NCBI RefSeq assembly: GCF_900220995.1
Contig: NZ_OBQF01000004.1
Coordinates: 124,001 to 188,000, forward strand
Source: Salinicoccus kekensis
Lineage (GTDB): Bacteria; Bacillota; Bacilli; Staphylococcales; Salinicoccaceae
Direction of reading: 5' to 3'
DNA: 64,000 bases
A program made the position numbers and the translations under genes. The notes beneath the pieces are model-generated. The model searched no databases, was not told where the DNA came from, and saw only the letters and a list, made by a program, of their open reading frames with translations. Of the stretch, positions 15,662 to 23,944 are shown piece by piece. Within the stretch, counting starts at the first letter, position 1. Each line of letters begins with the position of its first letter.

Positions 15662-16364
15662 ATTTGTTCGGACCGAACACCCTCGGTTCCTTATTTTCAG
15701 GGATGCCGTCGAGACGCTTCTGCAAAGATCTTTTCCAGCTTCCTGCGAGCAGCTCCACATCCCTGAGTTTTTCTGCGAGGGACAGATTTTCGGACTGCTC
15801 ATACATCACGTCATTGCAGGCATCGACCGACCACTCGGGGTGAGGCCTTTCCAGAAGTTTAAAGACGTCTCCCGCCTGTACATGACCTTCTTCGACGACC
15901 CTGAAATACCAACCGGTCCGGCCGCTGTCTTCGATCCTCAGCGCGAGGTCCATGACCCTGTGCCTTCTTGCAGGCCGCCAGCACGGCCGTCTCGGCTGGG
16001 AAACCTGTATCCGGGCCCCGCCGAGCTGATACACATCACCGATGCATACATTGGTTTCGTCCAATCCGCTGACAGCGAGGTTTTCACCGAAAGCCCCCGG
16101 CCCCATCTCCTGCCCGAGTTCTTTTTCCCACTCTGTGTAATGGCGGACAGTGTAACAGAACACCGCTTTTTCAGGTCCTCCGTGGTTTTTCTTATCCCCG
16201 ACTTCATCGTTTTGAAATCCTGTCTCCGTCAGATGAACCGCTTCATCGGTCTCCCTGCGGTAAATCGCCGTCGTCCATTCGCGGTCCATCTTCCGTTCCG
16301 CTTTGTCATCCCCATAAGTTTTTGCCTTTCCTGTAAATAAATGTTCAACTTTACCGAGTTGCAT
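15660..16364 (-). CDS. MOSC domain protein (YiiM-like)
   Basis: A 234-residue protein. It has the MOSC core NHGGPEKAVFCYTVRHYTEWEKELG and GAFGENL, and the conserved cysteine in QPRRPCWRPARRH, followed by the helical 3-alpha tail of YiiM proteins. MOSC proteins transfer or use molybdenum-cofactor sulfur; YiiM types support N-hydroxylated-compound reduction. The ATG at 16364 is preceded by GGAGGATC, which excludes the 24-residue upstream extension. It stands alone. Confidence 0.88.
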   Translation of the reverse strand: MQLGKVEHLFTGKAKTYGDDKAERKMDREWTTAIYRRETDEAVHLTETGFQNDEVGDKKNHGGPEKAVFCYTVRHYTEWEKELGQEMGPGAFGENLAVSGLDETNVCIGDVYQLGGARIQVSQPRRPCWRPARRHRVMDLALRIEDSGRTGWYFRVVEEGHVQAGDVFKLLERPHPEWSVDACNDVMYEQSENLSLAEKLRDVELLAGSWKRSLQKRLDGIPENKEPRVFGPNK

Positions 16365-16463
16365 AATGATCCTCCAGTGAGATGATAATAAGGCTTGTCT
16401 TCCCTGCTGAACAGGTCCCTCTCCATATAACACCACTTTATCACAACCGTCTGATGCTCCGCC

Positions 16464-17894
16464 TTAATTTTCCACCAGATTGATATTCTCATCATTGAAC
16501 TCCGTAATCGCGTACTGGACATCGAATAACTTATGGAGTCTGCGGTTGATTGCACTTTTAGGAAACCTCATCTTATAGTGTGAGCGCTTCGCCAGCGCCT
16601 CCGTCTCCTCGTATTCAGGATGTTCCTTATCCTTAAGGATTTCATACAGACTGTCGAAATCTTCAATCCCTTTGGCGCCTTCTATAGGAGAAGGTCCTGT
16701 GTAGCCGACGATTTCCGGATAAGGTCTTCCTTCTTCCGTTAAGAATTCGATCAGCTCGATCTTATGGAACCATCTGGCATCATAATCATAAATATATGCA
16801 AGGCTGCCGCCTTCCGTCAGAAGCGCATCGACCTGTATATGACTCGATGTGAATTTCGTTTTTTCCCGGTCACTTTCATGCGTATCCCCTGAAAATACAC
16901 GGATCACCACTTTATCGTAGATGAATTCTGCATAATGCATACTGCTCCAGTCAAAGACGGACTGGATGATGAGATGGAGCTCATAACAATTCAAGCGCGT
17001 CGGTATGACCATTTCACGGTAAATCACATTTTTCCCGCCAGGAAGCGACACTTTTATCCTGAATGCATTATAGGAAGTGTGCATCTTCTTATTCTTCAGC
17101 AGGACATTTTTATACCGCTGTTCCGCGACTTCAGATAAATTCGCCTCCCTGATCGTCTCGAGTATCTTCGGATGTGTGATGCCATATTCATCCTCGAGCT
17201 TGACGATCAGCCCGGATTTGATCAGCTCCTTGAATTCACCGACATTTTCATAAAACGGGTGATCGTTCTCGGCCCTTTCCTTTATGACCTGGAAACTGTC
17301 ATCCGGTAACGACAGCAGTATATCCTTGATGCGCGTCCGGTCCGTCAGCAGTGACTTCAATTCCTCGACGAAAACCTCCTTCTGAAGCGAAGCAGGCGTG
17401 TGTGAAAGCGCTTTCGAAATTTCTTTCAGTTGAGTGATTGTAATGCCGCGCAGCAATTCCTCCAGTTTCAAATCGGCGTATGAAAGCAGGATCGTCCTTT
17501 TAAGCGGACTGATCTCCTCCAGCCATTTCAAATCTTTGTTGTCTATATTCATCTCCTTGACCAGGCTCCGCAACGTCTCTTCATGGACCACACACTGCTT
17601 GTCATCGAGAGGAACCAGTATGAACTGCTCAACCAGAAAAGGATGTTCGTCCTCTGATGCCTCCACGGTATAATAACCGTCCTTCGATTGAGATGACTTC
17701 AAGTGTTCAATCAGCTTAAGGTCCTGCGCATTCAGCTGCTCGACGAGCCAGCTGATATGATACGGATTGGTGATCTCCCGGTACCTGTAAACCGCAAACT
17801 CATCGATTGATTGATACCCTTTGTTACGTTTCTCGTTCAGCTGCTTTAAGCTCTCTTCTGTGACAAATTGCTTGTAAAACTCTTGAATCCCCAC
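16464..17894 (-). CDS. Large protein with C-terminal pRiA4b ORF-3-like domain
   Basis: A 476-residue cytoplasmic protein, probably starting at the GTG at 17894 behind AAGGGGGT. The C-terminal third has features of the plasmid pRiA4b ORF-3-like family: LHLIIQSVFDWSSMHYAEF near residue 310 and LAYIYDYDARWFHKIELI near residue 370, then the PYPEIVGYTGPSPIEGAKG segment. The first 280 residues are helical and charged and I do not recognise them. No biochemical function is established for this family, so none is assigned. It is a lone gene with no visible mobile-element remains nearby. Confidence 0.75.
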   Translation of the reverse strand: MGIQEFYKQFVTEESLKQLNEKRNKGYQSIDEFAVYRYREITNPYHISWLVEQLNAQDLKLIEHLKSSQSKDGYYTVEASEDEHPFLVEQFILVPLDDKQCVVHEETLRSLVKEMNIDNKDLKWLEEISPLKRTILLSYADLKLEELLRGITITQLKEISKALSHTPASLQKEVFVEELKSLLTDRTRIKDILLSLPDDSFQVIKERAENDHPFYENVGEFKELIKSGLIVKLEDEYGITHPKILETIREANLSEVAEQRYKNVLLKNKKMHTSYNAFRIKVSLPGGKNVIYREMVIPTRLNCYELHLIIQSVFDWSSMHYAEFIYDKVVIRVFSGDTHESDREKTKFTSSHIQVDALLTEGGSLAYIYDYDARWFHKIELIEFLTEEGRPYPEIVGYTGPSPIEGAKGIEDFDSLYEILKDKEHPEYEETEALAKRSHYKMRFPKSAINRRLHKLFDVQYAITEFNDENINLVEN

Positions 17895-18160
17895 ATAACG
17901 ACCCCCTTTTAGTGCTCCCATGTCGCCATTAAGCTTAAATATAATGTATCACAAAATGTAATGATACACTAGATATTTATGTCAATTTTCAGTCAATTCA
18001 GTTATTTCCTTTAATAGGAGAGGTAAAGGAGACGGTTCCTGATGTATTTCAACTTCATTTTCATGATGATATCACCGCCATCGCAGTCTTTGAATTTATG
18101 AGACAATATATTCATGATATAATAATTTTTGGATATCTGAATGGGAAAGGACGTTTTTTT

Positions 18161-18595
18161 ATGGAAAGCGGCTATGTTGCGGAAAAAGAGATTCAGGTGA
18201 TGTATGCAGATACAGATATGATGGGTGTCGTTTATCACGGCAATTATTTGAAGTGGGCGGAAGTCGGCCGGATGCAGCTGATCCAGGATATCGGCTATGA
18301 TTATGTGGCAATGGAACGTGAAGGTTATTACGCACCTGTATATAACGTCGACATCACTTATAAAAAAGCTTTGAAATACGGCGACCGCGCTTTCGTCAGG
18401 ACATGGGTGCAGCTGAACACCGGCATGAAAACAATTTACGGATATGAGATTGTAAATGGGGACGGGGAGCTCTGCACTTTTGGCACCACGACGCATGTCG
18501 TCGTCAAGAAGGTCGACGGGGAATTTAAGACGGTCCCCTTCAAACGGGTCTTTCCGGAGTGGTTCCGGAAGTATGAAGATATAAAAGTGAAATAA
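18161..18595 (+). CDS. YbgC/FadM-type acyl-CoA thioesterase
   Basis: A 144-residue hotdog protein with the 4-hydroxybenzoyl-CoA thioesterase signature YADTDMMGVVYHGNYLKW; the Asp in that motif is the catalytic residue. It hydrolyses short or medium acyl-CoA thioesters. The ATG at 18161 is preferred because the family signature begins about 13 residues in and GGGAAAGGA lies upstream. It is monocistronic, with a hairpin terminator beyond its stop. Confidence 0.88.
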   Translation: MESGYVAEKEIQVMYADTDMMGVVYHGNYLKWAEVGRMQLIQDIGYDYVAMEREGYYAPVYNVDITYKKALKYGDRAFVRTWVQLNTGMKTIYGYEIVNGDGELCTFGTTTHVVVKKVDGEFKTVPFKRVFPEWFRKYEDIKVK

Positions 18596-18615
18596 AACTT
18601 TGTTTCCAAAAAATC

Positions 18616-18647
18616 ACACCGGGAGGCCTGGCCTTCGGTGTATTTTT
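18616..18647 (+). terminator. Probable Rho-independent terminator
   Basis: ACACCG pairs with CGGTGT around an imperfect inner stem, followed by ATTTTTAT. It lies 20 nt after the thioesterase stop. Confidence 0.65.
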
Positions 18648-18661
18648 ATACTGATTTTACC

Positions 18662-18689
18662 TTGTGAAAGCGGTTTCTCTGTGTATAAT
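18662..18689 (+). promoter_or_regulatory. Sigma-A promoter with overlapping cre-like site
   Basis: TTGTGA (18662-18667) and TATAAT (18684-18689) are 16 nt apart. Overlapping them, TGAAAGCGGTTTCT (18665-18678) fits the cre consensus TGWAANCGNTNWCA except for the last base. A CcpA site over the -35 and spacer would be expected to repress the NhaC gene when preferred sugars are present. Confidence 0.6.
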
Positions 18690-18711
18690 TAAATCAAAAA
18701 GGGACGATGTC

Positions 18712-20178
18712 ATGGATAAAAAGCCGCTTTTTGAACACAAGACCAAAAAGGAGTTCAATTTTTTCCTGGCCATCACACCGCTTTTGGTGATGATTGCATC
18801 GATGTTGTACGCCATCGTGGTGCTTGAGACCGACCCCCATCTGCCCCTGATCATCGGAACCATCACTGCTGCGCTCGTCGCCGTATTTTCGGGTTTTAAA
18901 TGGGAGGATATCGAAGAGATGATGTATAAGGGGATCCGTCTCGCCCTCCCGGCGGTCGTCATCCTTATGATCGTCGGCCTCATCATAGGTTCCTGGATCA
19001 GCGGCGGCGTCGTCGCCTCGATGATCTATTACGGTCTGATGGTGATCAGCCCTCAGTATTTCCTTGTCACGATATGCATCATCTGCGCCATCGTCTCGCT
19101 TGCGATAGGCAGTTCATGGTCGACCATGGCCACCATCGGTGTCGCCGGCATGGGCATCGGGATAAGCATGGAAATCAATGCCGCCATGATAGCGGGTGCG
19201 GTCATCTCCGGCTCATATTTCGGGGATAAGATGTCTCCGCTGTCGGATACGACGAACCTCGCTGCGGGACTGACGAACACAGACCTTTTCGAGCATATCC
19301 GCCATATGATGTACACGACCATTCCCGGGCTTGTCGTCGCCCTTGCCGCCTATTTGATCATCGGGCTTAATGTCATCGGCAACTCAACCGCTTCCCCAGA
19401 AGATATTCAGGCGATGATGTCCGGCATGAGTGAGAATTTCGTCATCAGCCCCTGGCTGCTGATCGTCCCTGCTCTCGTCATCGTCTTCATAATATTGAAG
19501 GTGAAGGCGGTGCCGGCGCTCATCGCCGGTGTGGTTCTCGGGGTGATATGCACCATCTTCATCCAGGGGGAGACGCTTGCGGATGCCGCCTCGATATTGA
19601 TGAACGGCTATGTGCTCGAGTCGGGCAACGAGATGGTGGATACGCTGTTCAACCGGGGCGGCCTGATGGATATGATGTATACGATCGCCTTGACGATCGC
19701 CGCCCTGACTTTTGCCGGGATACTCGAATATTCGGGGATGCTCCGTTCCATCATGCATCAGATCCTTAAAATCGCAAAAGGCACATTCGGCATCATCACG
19801 GCAACGATCCTGTCGTGCTTTACGACGAACGTCACATGCTCCGAGCAGTACATCTCGATCGTCGTGCCTTCAAGGATGTATTTAAGGGCTTATATCGACA
19901 ATAAACTCCATTCAAAAAACTTGTCCCGCTCACTTGAAGACGGCGGCACACTGACTTCCGTATTCGTCCCATGGAATACATGCGGCGTCTTCATCTACGG
20001 CACACTCGGCGTCGTCGCATGGGATTATGCACCTTTTGCGATCCTGAACTTCACCGTCCCGGTCATCGCCATCATACTTGCAGCCACCGGGTTCGGGATT
20101 ACCAGAATCTCGGCGGAGGAACGCGATGCTTACATCGCCAAACATTATCCGGAGGAGAATAAAACTGCAGAAGCATAA
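18712..20178 (+). CDS. NhaC-family Na+/H+ antiporter
   Basis: A 488-residue polytopic membrane protein of the NhaC family, paralogous to the product of 2491-3921. It has LIIGSWISGGVVASMIYYG, SYFGDKMSPLSDTTNLAAG and a C-terminal LEDGGTLTSVFVPWNTCGVF. About 11-12 hydrophobic segments are present. The ATG at 18712 is chosen over upstream in-frame ATGs because those fall within the promoter. It probably exchanges Na+ for H+, perhaps with an organic acid. It is transcribed alone from a promoter carrying a cre-like site and ends at a strong terminator. Confidence 0.88.
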   Translation: MDKKPLFEHKTKKEFNFFLAITPLLVMIASMLYAIVVLETDPHLPLIIGTITAALVAVFSGFKWEDIEEMMYKGIRLALPAVVILMIVGLIIGSWISGGVVASMIYYGLMVISPQYFLVTICIICAIVSLAIGSSWSTMATIGVAGMGIGISMEINAAMIAGAVISGSYFGDKMSPLSDTTNLAAGLTNTDLFEHIRHMMYTTIPGLVVALAAYLIIGLNVIGNSTASPEDIQAMMSGMSENFVISPWLLIVPALVIVFIILKVKAVPALIAGVVLGVICTIFIQGETLADAASILMNGYVLESGNEMVDTLFNRGGLMDMMYTIALTIAALTFAGILEYSGMLRSIMHQILKIAKGTFGIITATILSCFTTNVTCSEQYISIVVPSRMYLRAYIDNKLHSKNLSRSLEDGGTLTSVFVPWNTCGVFIYGTLGVVAWDYAPFAILNFTVPVIAIILAATGFGITRISAEERDAYIAKHYPEENKTAEA

Positions 20179-20209
20179 AAAACCTTGGGCACCCTGCCCA
20201 AGGTTTTTT
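20177..20209. terminator. Bidirectional Rho-independent terminator
   Basis: A 15-bp stem (AAAAAACCTTGGGCA / TGCCCAAGGTTTTTT) with a 3-nt loop lies between convergent genes. Confidence 0.9.
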
Positions 20210-20212
20210 CAA

Positions 20213-21247
20213 TCAGTCATCCTGTTCAACGTCGAGCACTTCGCCGGTCGTGGCATTGATTTCAACTTCATATTCACGGCCGTCGTAGTCGACTTCAAAA
20301 TCGTATTCATTGTCTTCCTTATCGAGTTCCCATTCTTTCACCGTGCCTCCGCCTGCAGCATCGATTGCGATGCCGGCCGCTTCTTCAGATGAAATGAAGC
20401 CTCCGTCCACTTCGATGTTATTTGTGTATTCACCGCCGGATTCATTTTCCTGGTCGATCTTCTTCACTTCACCGGTCGTGGCGTTGATTTCCACTTCATA
20501 CTTGGAGCCGTCCTTCATGACGTCGATTTCGTATTCATTGTCGTCCCTGTCGAACTCCTTCTCATGCACTTCCCCGCCGCCGGTTTTATCTGTTGCGATC
20601 TTTACCGCTTCATCCATGCCGATGAACCCGGAATCAGAGGCTGAACCGGTATTTGAAGACTGTCCGCCTGATTGCTTTTCAACATCCACTTTCTCCACTT
20701 CACCGGTTGTTGCGTTGATTTCAACTTCATACTTGGAGCCGTCCTTCATGACGTCGATTTCATATTCATTGTCGTCCCTGTCGAATTCCTTCTCATGCAC
20801 TTCCCCGCCGCCTGCTTCATCCTTCGCAATCTTTACCGCCTCATCCATGCCGATGAACCCGAAATCTGCAGGTGTCGTATTTTCTGTGCTGCCGGATTCA
20901 TCATCACGGTCGGTCTCTTCTTCAATGATGGTCAAATCCTCTGCATTGATCTTGATGTCATATTCATCTTCGCCGTCTTCCATTTCAACCTCATAATAAT
21001 GCACGCCGTCATCTTCATCCAGTTCAACATCAGTGACGACACCTTCAAAGCGTTCGCCCGCCAGATCGACTGCATCCTGCACTAAATAGCTGAGTTCTGA
21101 TGTTTCTCCGGTTTCGGCTTCAACCGTCCCTTCACGGCTCTCATCTTCCCATTCCATATCATCCGAGGCACTCGCTGTCGAACAGGCACCGAGCACCAGC
21201 GCTGCGGATAAGCTGCCTGCAAGTAATGTGTTTTTGTAGAATTTCAT
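20213..21247 (-). CDS. Lipoprotein with four PepSY-type repeats
   Basis: A 344-residue secreted lipoprotein. The signal peptide ends in the lipobox LGAC (Cys near residue 22), followed by a strongly acidic protein. Four PepSY-like units can be seen. The two central ones (starting GFIGMDEAVKIA) are nearly identical over some 60 residues and 231 bp apart at DNA level. Units end in EVEINATTGEV. PepSY domains are extracytoplasmic and are often linked to peptidase inhibition or cell-surface regulation; no specific partner is encoded nearby. The repeat makes the gene prone to expansion or contraction. Confidence 0.88.
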   Translation of the reverse strand: MKFYKNTLLAGSLSAALVLGACSTASASDDMEWEDESREGTVEAETGETSELSYLVQDAVDLAGERFEGVVTDVELDEDDGVHYYEVEMEDGEDEYDIKINAEDLTIIEEETDRDDESGSTENTTPADFGFIGMDEAVKIAKDEAGGGEVHEKEFDRDDNEYEIDVMKDGSKYEVEINATTGEVEKVDVEKQSGGQSSNTGSASDSGFIGMDEAVKIATDKTGGGEVHEKEFDRDDNEYEIDVMKDGSKYEVEINATTGEVKKIDQENESGGEYTNNIEVDGGFISSEEAAGIAIDAAGGGTVKEWELDKEDNEYDFEVDYDGREYEVEINATTGEVLDVEQDD

Positions 21248-21346
21248 CTTAACTCCTCCTTTTGATCTTACTTATATGATAGCCGCAGCAGGCTAAAAAA
21301 CGCTTAAAGTAAAATTAAAGGACAGTTAAAAAATGAATAACGGATT

Positions 21347-22549
21347 TTAAGTGCCGGCCTGCATTTTATTCCTGAGCCGGATCGCAAGTGTGATGAGCAC
21401 AAAACACAGCAGAGCTGCAGCGAGATTGACGGTGACCACGCCCGGCCAGTGGTGGCTCGTCCAGAAGAGCCCCGCAAAAGTGCCGAGCAGCGACGCACCC
21501 ACATAGTAGAAGAACAGATAGAGCGAAGACGCCTGGGCCTTATTGTCGGCGGCATTCCTGCCGACGAGCCCGCTCACCACCGAGTGGCTTGCGAAGAACC
21601 CGTACGTGAACAGCGACAGCCCGAGTATGATCGCCGGTACATTCGGGATGAATAAAACCAATATCCCGAGGGTGAGGATCGAAAGCCCGAGGTAGATCAC
21701 CTTCTCCTGTCCGAGGCGCGTGACCAGGTTGCCGTTGATGACGGAACTGACCGTGCCGATCAGAAGGATGAGGAAAACCCAGCTGACGATCGACTGGCTG
21801 ATGTTGAACGGATCACCCAGGAGGACGAAAGTCACGTAACTGAACAATGCAATATTCATGCCCATCAGCAGGAACCCGGTCCCGAAGAGGCACAACAGCA
21901 CCGGATTCTTCAGATGGCCGATGAGTGAGCCCAGCAAAGCACCCGCCGACAGCTTCTGGGCCTCAAAGTGCCGGGAGGGATTCAAAAGCTTCCAGAACAC
22001 CAGAGTCGCGATGATGCTGATGATGCCGATTGCGAGGAAGGCGACCTGCCAGTTGAACACATCACCCATAAGCCCCGAGAATACACGGCCGAAAACCGCA
22101 CCGAGTGAGTTTCCGCTTATGTAGAGCCCCATCGCAAGCGGCATGCTTCTTGGATGGATTTCCTCACTGATGTAGGCCATCGCTATCGACGGCACACCGG
22201 CAAGGACGACCCCCTGCAGGGTCCTGAGTATGAGGAGCATCGTGAAACTCTCCCCGCTTAAAGGTGTGAGCACACATAACAAGGAGGCTGCAAACATCGA
22301 CGTGACCATGATCTGCTTCCGCCCCACGGCTTCGGATATTGAACCGAAGATGATCATGCTCACCGCGAGGGCGAGCGTCGTTAAAGTGAGCGATAAACTC
22401 GAAGTCGCGGGAGTGACGCCGAAGACCTCGGTGAATTCCGGCATGAGTGGCTGTGCGGTGTAGAGGATTGCGAAAGTGTTGAAGCCCGCAGCAAAAAATG
22501 CGATCGATATTTTATTGAACGCCGGGGTTCCCTTCTCTATAAAGTCCAT
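21347..22549 (-). CDS. MFS transporter (YnfM-like)
   Basis: A roughly 400-residue major-facilitator membrane protein with 12 hydrophobic segments. It carries the MFS loop motif FGSISEAVGRKQIM after TM2 and the TLQGVVLAGVPSIAMAYISEE segment typical of the YnfM/DHA1-like inner-membrane group. The start at 22549 (MDFIEKG) is favoured because GGAGA lies 8 nt before it; an ATG five codons upstream overlaps that SD. The substrate is unknown, and efflux is likely by family. Confidence 0.85.
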   Translation of the reverse strand: MDFIEKGTPAFNKISIAFFAAGFNTFAILYTAQPLMPEFTEVFGVTPATSSLSLTLTTLALAVSMIIFGSISEAVGRKQIMVTSMFAASLLCVLTPLSGESFTMLLILRTLQGVVLAGVPSIAMAYISEEIHPRSMPLAMGLYISGNSLGAVFGRVFSGLMGDVFNWQVAFLAIGIISIIATLVFWKLLNPSRHFEAQKLSAGALLGSLIGHLKNPVLLCLFGTGFLLMGMNIALFSYVTFVLLGDPFNISQSIVSWVFLILLIGTVSSVINGNLVTRLGQEKVIYLGLSILTLGILVLFIPNVPAIILGLSLFTYGFFASHSVVSGLVGRNAADNKAQASSLYLFFYYVGASLLGTFAGLFWTSHHWPGVVTVNLAAALLCFVLITLAIRLRNKMQAGT

Positions 22550-22733
22550 GATTAGCATCTCCATCGGATTTTTTATTATTTATAATGCTACCACTATGGT
22601 GTTTGTTAGTAAATTGCCTATCGCCCCGCCGTTTTTACCGAAGGGGATTTAAAGCAGGCCCAAGGTACAATTGAAGCCCTTTAAATATTTTGATTTTTCT
22701 AAAAATTATCTTTATATTTATTTCGGTTTATGA

Positions 22734-22754
22734 GATAATTATGTATATACATAA
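22734..22754 (+). promoter_or_regulatory. Extended -10 promoter with overlapping 16-bp palindrome
   Basis: TGA-GATAAT (22731-22739) resembles an extended -10. It runs straight into TTATGTATATACATAA (22739-22754), a perfect 16-bp palindrome that would cover the transcription start of the small lipoprotein gene. The -35 is poor. The palindrome is seen directly; an operator role is inference. Confidence 0.45.
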
Positions 22755-22787
22755 GCAAAATAAGGGGGAGCAGGGAGGAGGAACATT

Positions 22788-23240
22788 ATGAAAGGTTTTT
22801 CCTTGGGGATGCTGATGTGCCTGGCAGTCTTCATGGGCGGATGCAGTGAGGACGACTTCACCGGGCGGACGTTCACGGTCATCGATTCAACAAACTTCCT
22901 GGGGACGGAAACGGAATCCGCTTCAGAAGATGCGGGAGGGGAACTGTTATCTCTCACATTCGATTCGGGGGAGGTCATCATCCATTCCGCAGAGCATTTG
23001 AAAGGGGAATATACTGCAGTGGATGATCAGCTGGAAATCACTCTTGTGGATCATCAGGGGGAACTGCTGCTGGTATTCTCCGATCTCGCTTCAAGTGTCG
23101 AGAAGGATGTGAAGTACACGGCTGAAATTTCCACTGTGGACTACTCTCTCGCCACCGAAGGCGAACTGGCAAAGCTCAGGCTCATTGAGATGTACAACCG
23201 GGAAGGCATGATGGTCTTTTTTGAAGAAACGGGAGATTGA
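22788..23240 (+). CDS. Small lipoprotein, unknown function
   Basis: A 150-residue exported lipoprotein with a short signal peptide ending in MGGC (Cys at residue 19). A GGAGGAGG-rich SD precedes the ATG. The mature part is acidic, beta-rich and without a domain I recognise. It is monocistronic, between a palindrome-bearing promoter and a strong terminator. No function is assigned. Confidence 0.78.
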   Translation: MKGFSLGMLMCLAVFMGGCSEDDFTGRTFTVIDSTNFLGTETESASEDAGGELLSLTFDSGEVIIHSAEHLKGEYTAVDDQLEITLVDHQGELLLVFSDLASSVEKDVKYTAEISTVDYSLATEGELAKLRLIEMYNREGMMVFFEETGD

Positions 23241-23245
23241 CGAAA

Positions 23246-23270
23246 AAAACGACCCCGCCGGGGTCGTTTT
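23246..23270. terminator. Bidirectional Rho-independent terminator
   Basis: An 11-bp stem AAAACGACCCC / GGGGTCGTTTT with a 3-nt loop lies between the convergent lipoprotein and hypothetical genes. Confidence 0.9.
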
Positions 23271-23803
23271 CATCTTTCGATCTTCCAGTTCAAGTGAAAG
23301 CGCACATTCAGCACCGTGCCTGAGTCGGCTATGGTGATCGCGCCCTGGTTTTTTCCGGCAAGGAAGTGATTTAAAATATGTTCACGTTTTTCTATCACTT
23401 CATCATCAATCTTTTCACCAATGTCCGCTTCACACTCCGCCTCGAGAGGTTTGAATATATAAGGCGATTCTTCAAATTCGTAAAGCTCCATCGCTCCTGA
23501 ATTCCATGAACTGTCCAGATAGAATGTCTGATGATGGGCACAGATCAAATCCTCATACAGCTGTTCCGAAATCTCCATTTTGCGGAATGTTTCTATGCCA
23601 TCCTCTTCATCGCATAAAGTCGCAAAATACCGGCCTTCCTCCTCTTCAATGGAAGATGGTTTCAGATTTTTGATCTCAGAATAGTTTTCTCCGCGTATAC
23701 CTTCAAGAAGTGCTCTGTATATTGCGATATCAGAATCATTTTCGACTGTCATTATGAAGTTGTTAAAATCATCCAAATGATACATATGACTTTTATTCAT
23801 CAT
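23270..23803 (-). CDS. Hypothetical protein
   Basis: A 177-residue acidic soluble protein with no signal peptide and no domain I recognise. It starts at one of two adjacent ATGs (23803 or 23800) behind GGAGGATCGG; the ORF can be extended upstream but without an SD. It is a single gene ending at a shared terminator. Codon use looks like its neighbours. Confidence 0.65.
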   Translation of the reverse strand: MMNKSHMYHLDDFNNFIMTVENDSDIAIYRALLEGIRGENYSEIKNLKPSSIEEEEGRYFATLCDEEDGIETFRKMEISEQLYEDLICAHHQTFYLDSSWNSGAMELYEFEESPYIFKPLEAECEADIGEKIDDEVIEKREHILNHFLAGKNQGAITIADSGTVLNVRFHLNWKIER

Positions 23804-23900
23804 GAGTCCGATCCTCCGTCCATTTATTTCAACCACAGTACATTATACATTATTTCACAAGAAATTTACACCGATAAGCAATGTTTTTACCCATTTTTCC

Positions 23901-23936
23901 AAAAAAAAACCGGCCGCAACATTCACATTGCGGCCG
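23901..23936 (-). terminator. Rho-independent terminator of the M24 peptidase gene
   Basis: A 9-bp stem CGGCCGCAA / TTGCGGCCG with an 8-nt loop is followed on the minus strand by nine T. It starts just after the peptidase stop. Confidence 0.88.
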
Positions 23937-23944
23937 ATCATCCT

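Noticed and set aside
16464-17894. Mobile element remnant
   Set aside because: The family name recalls plasmid or transposon passengers, but no transposase, terminal repeats or base-composition shift are seen around it.
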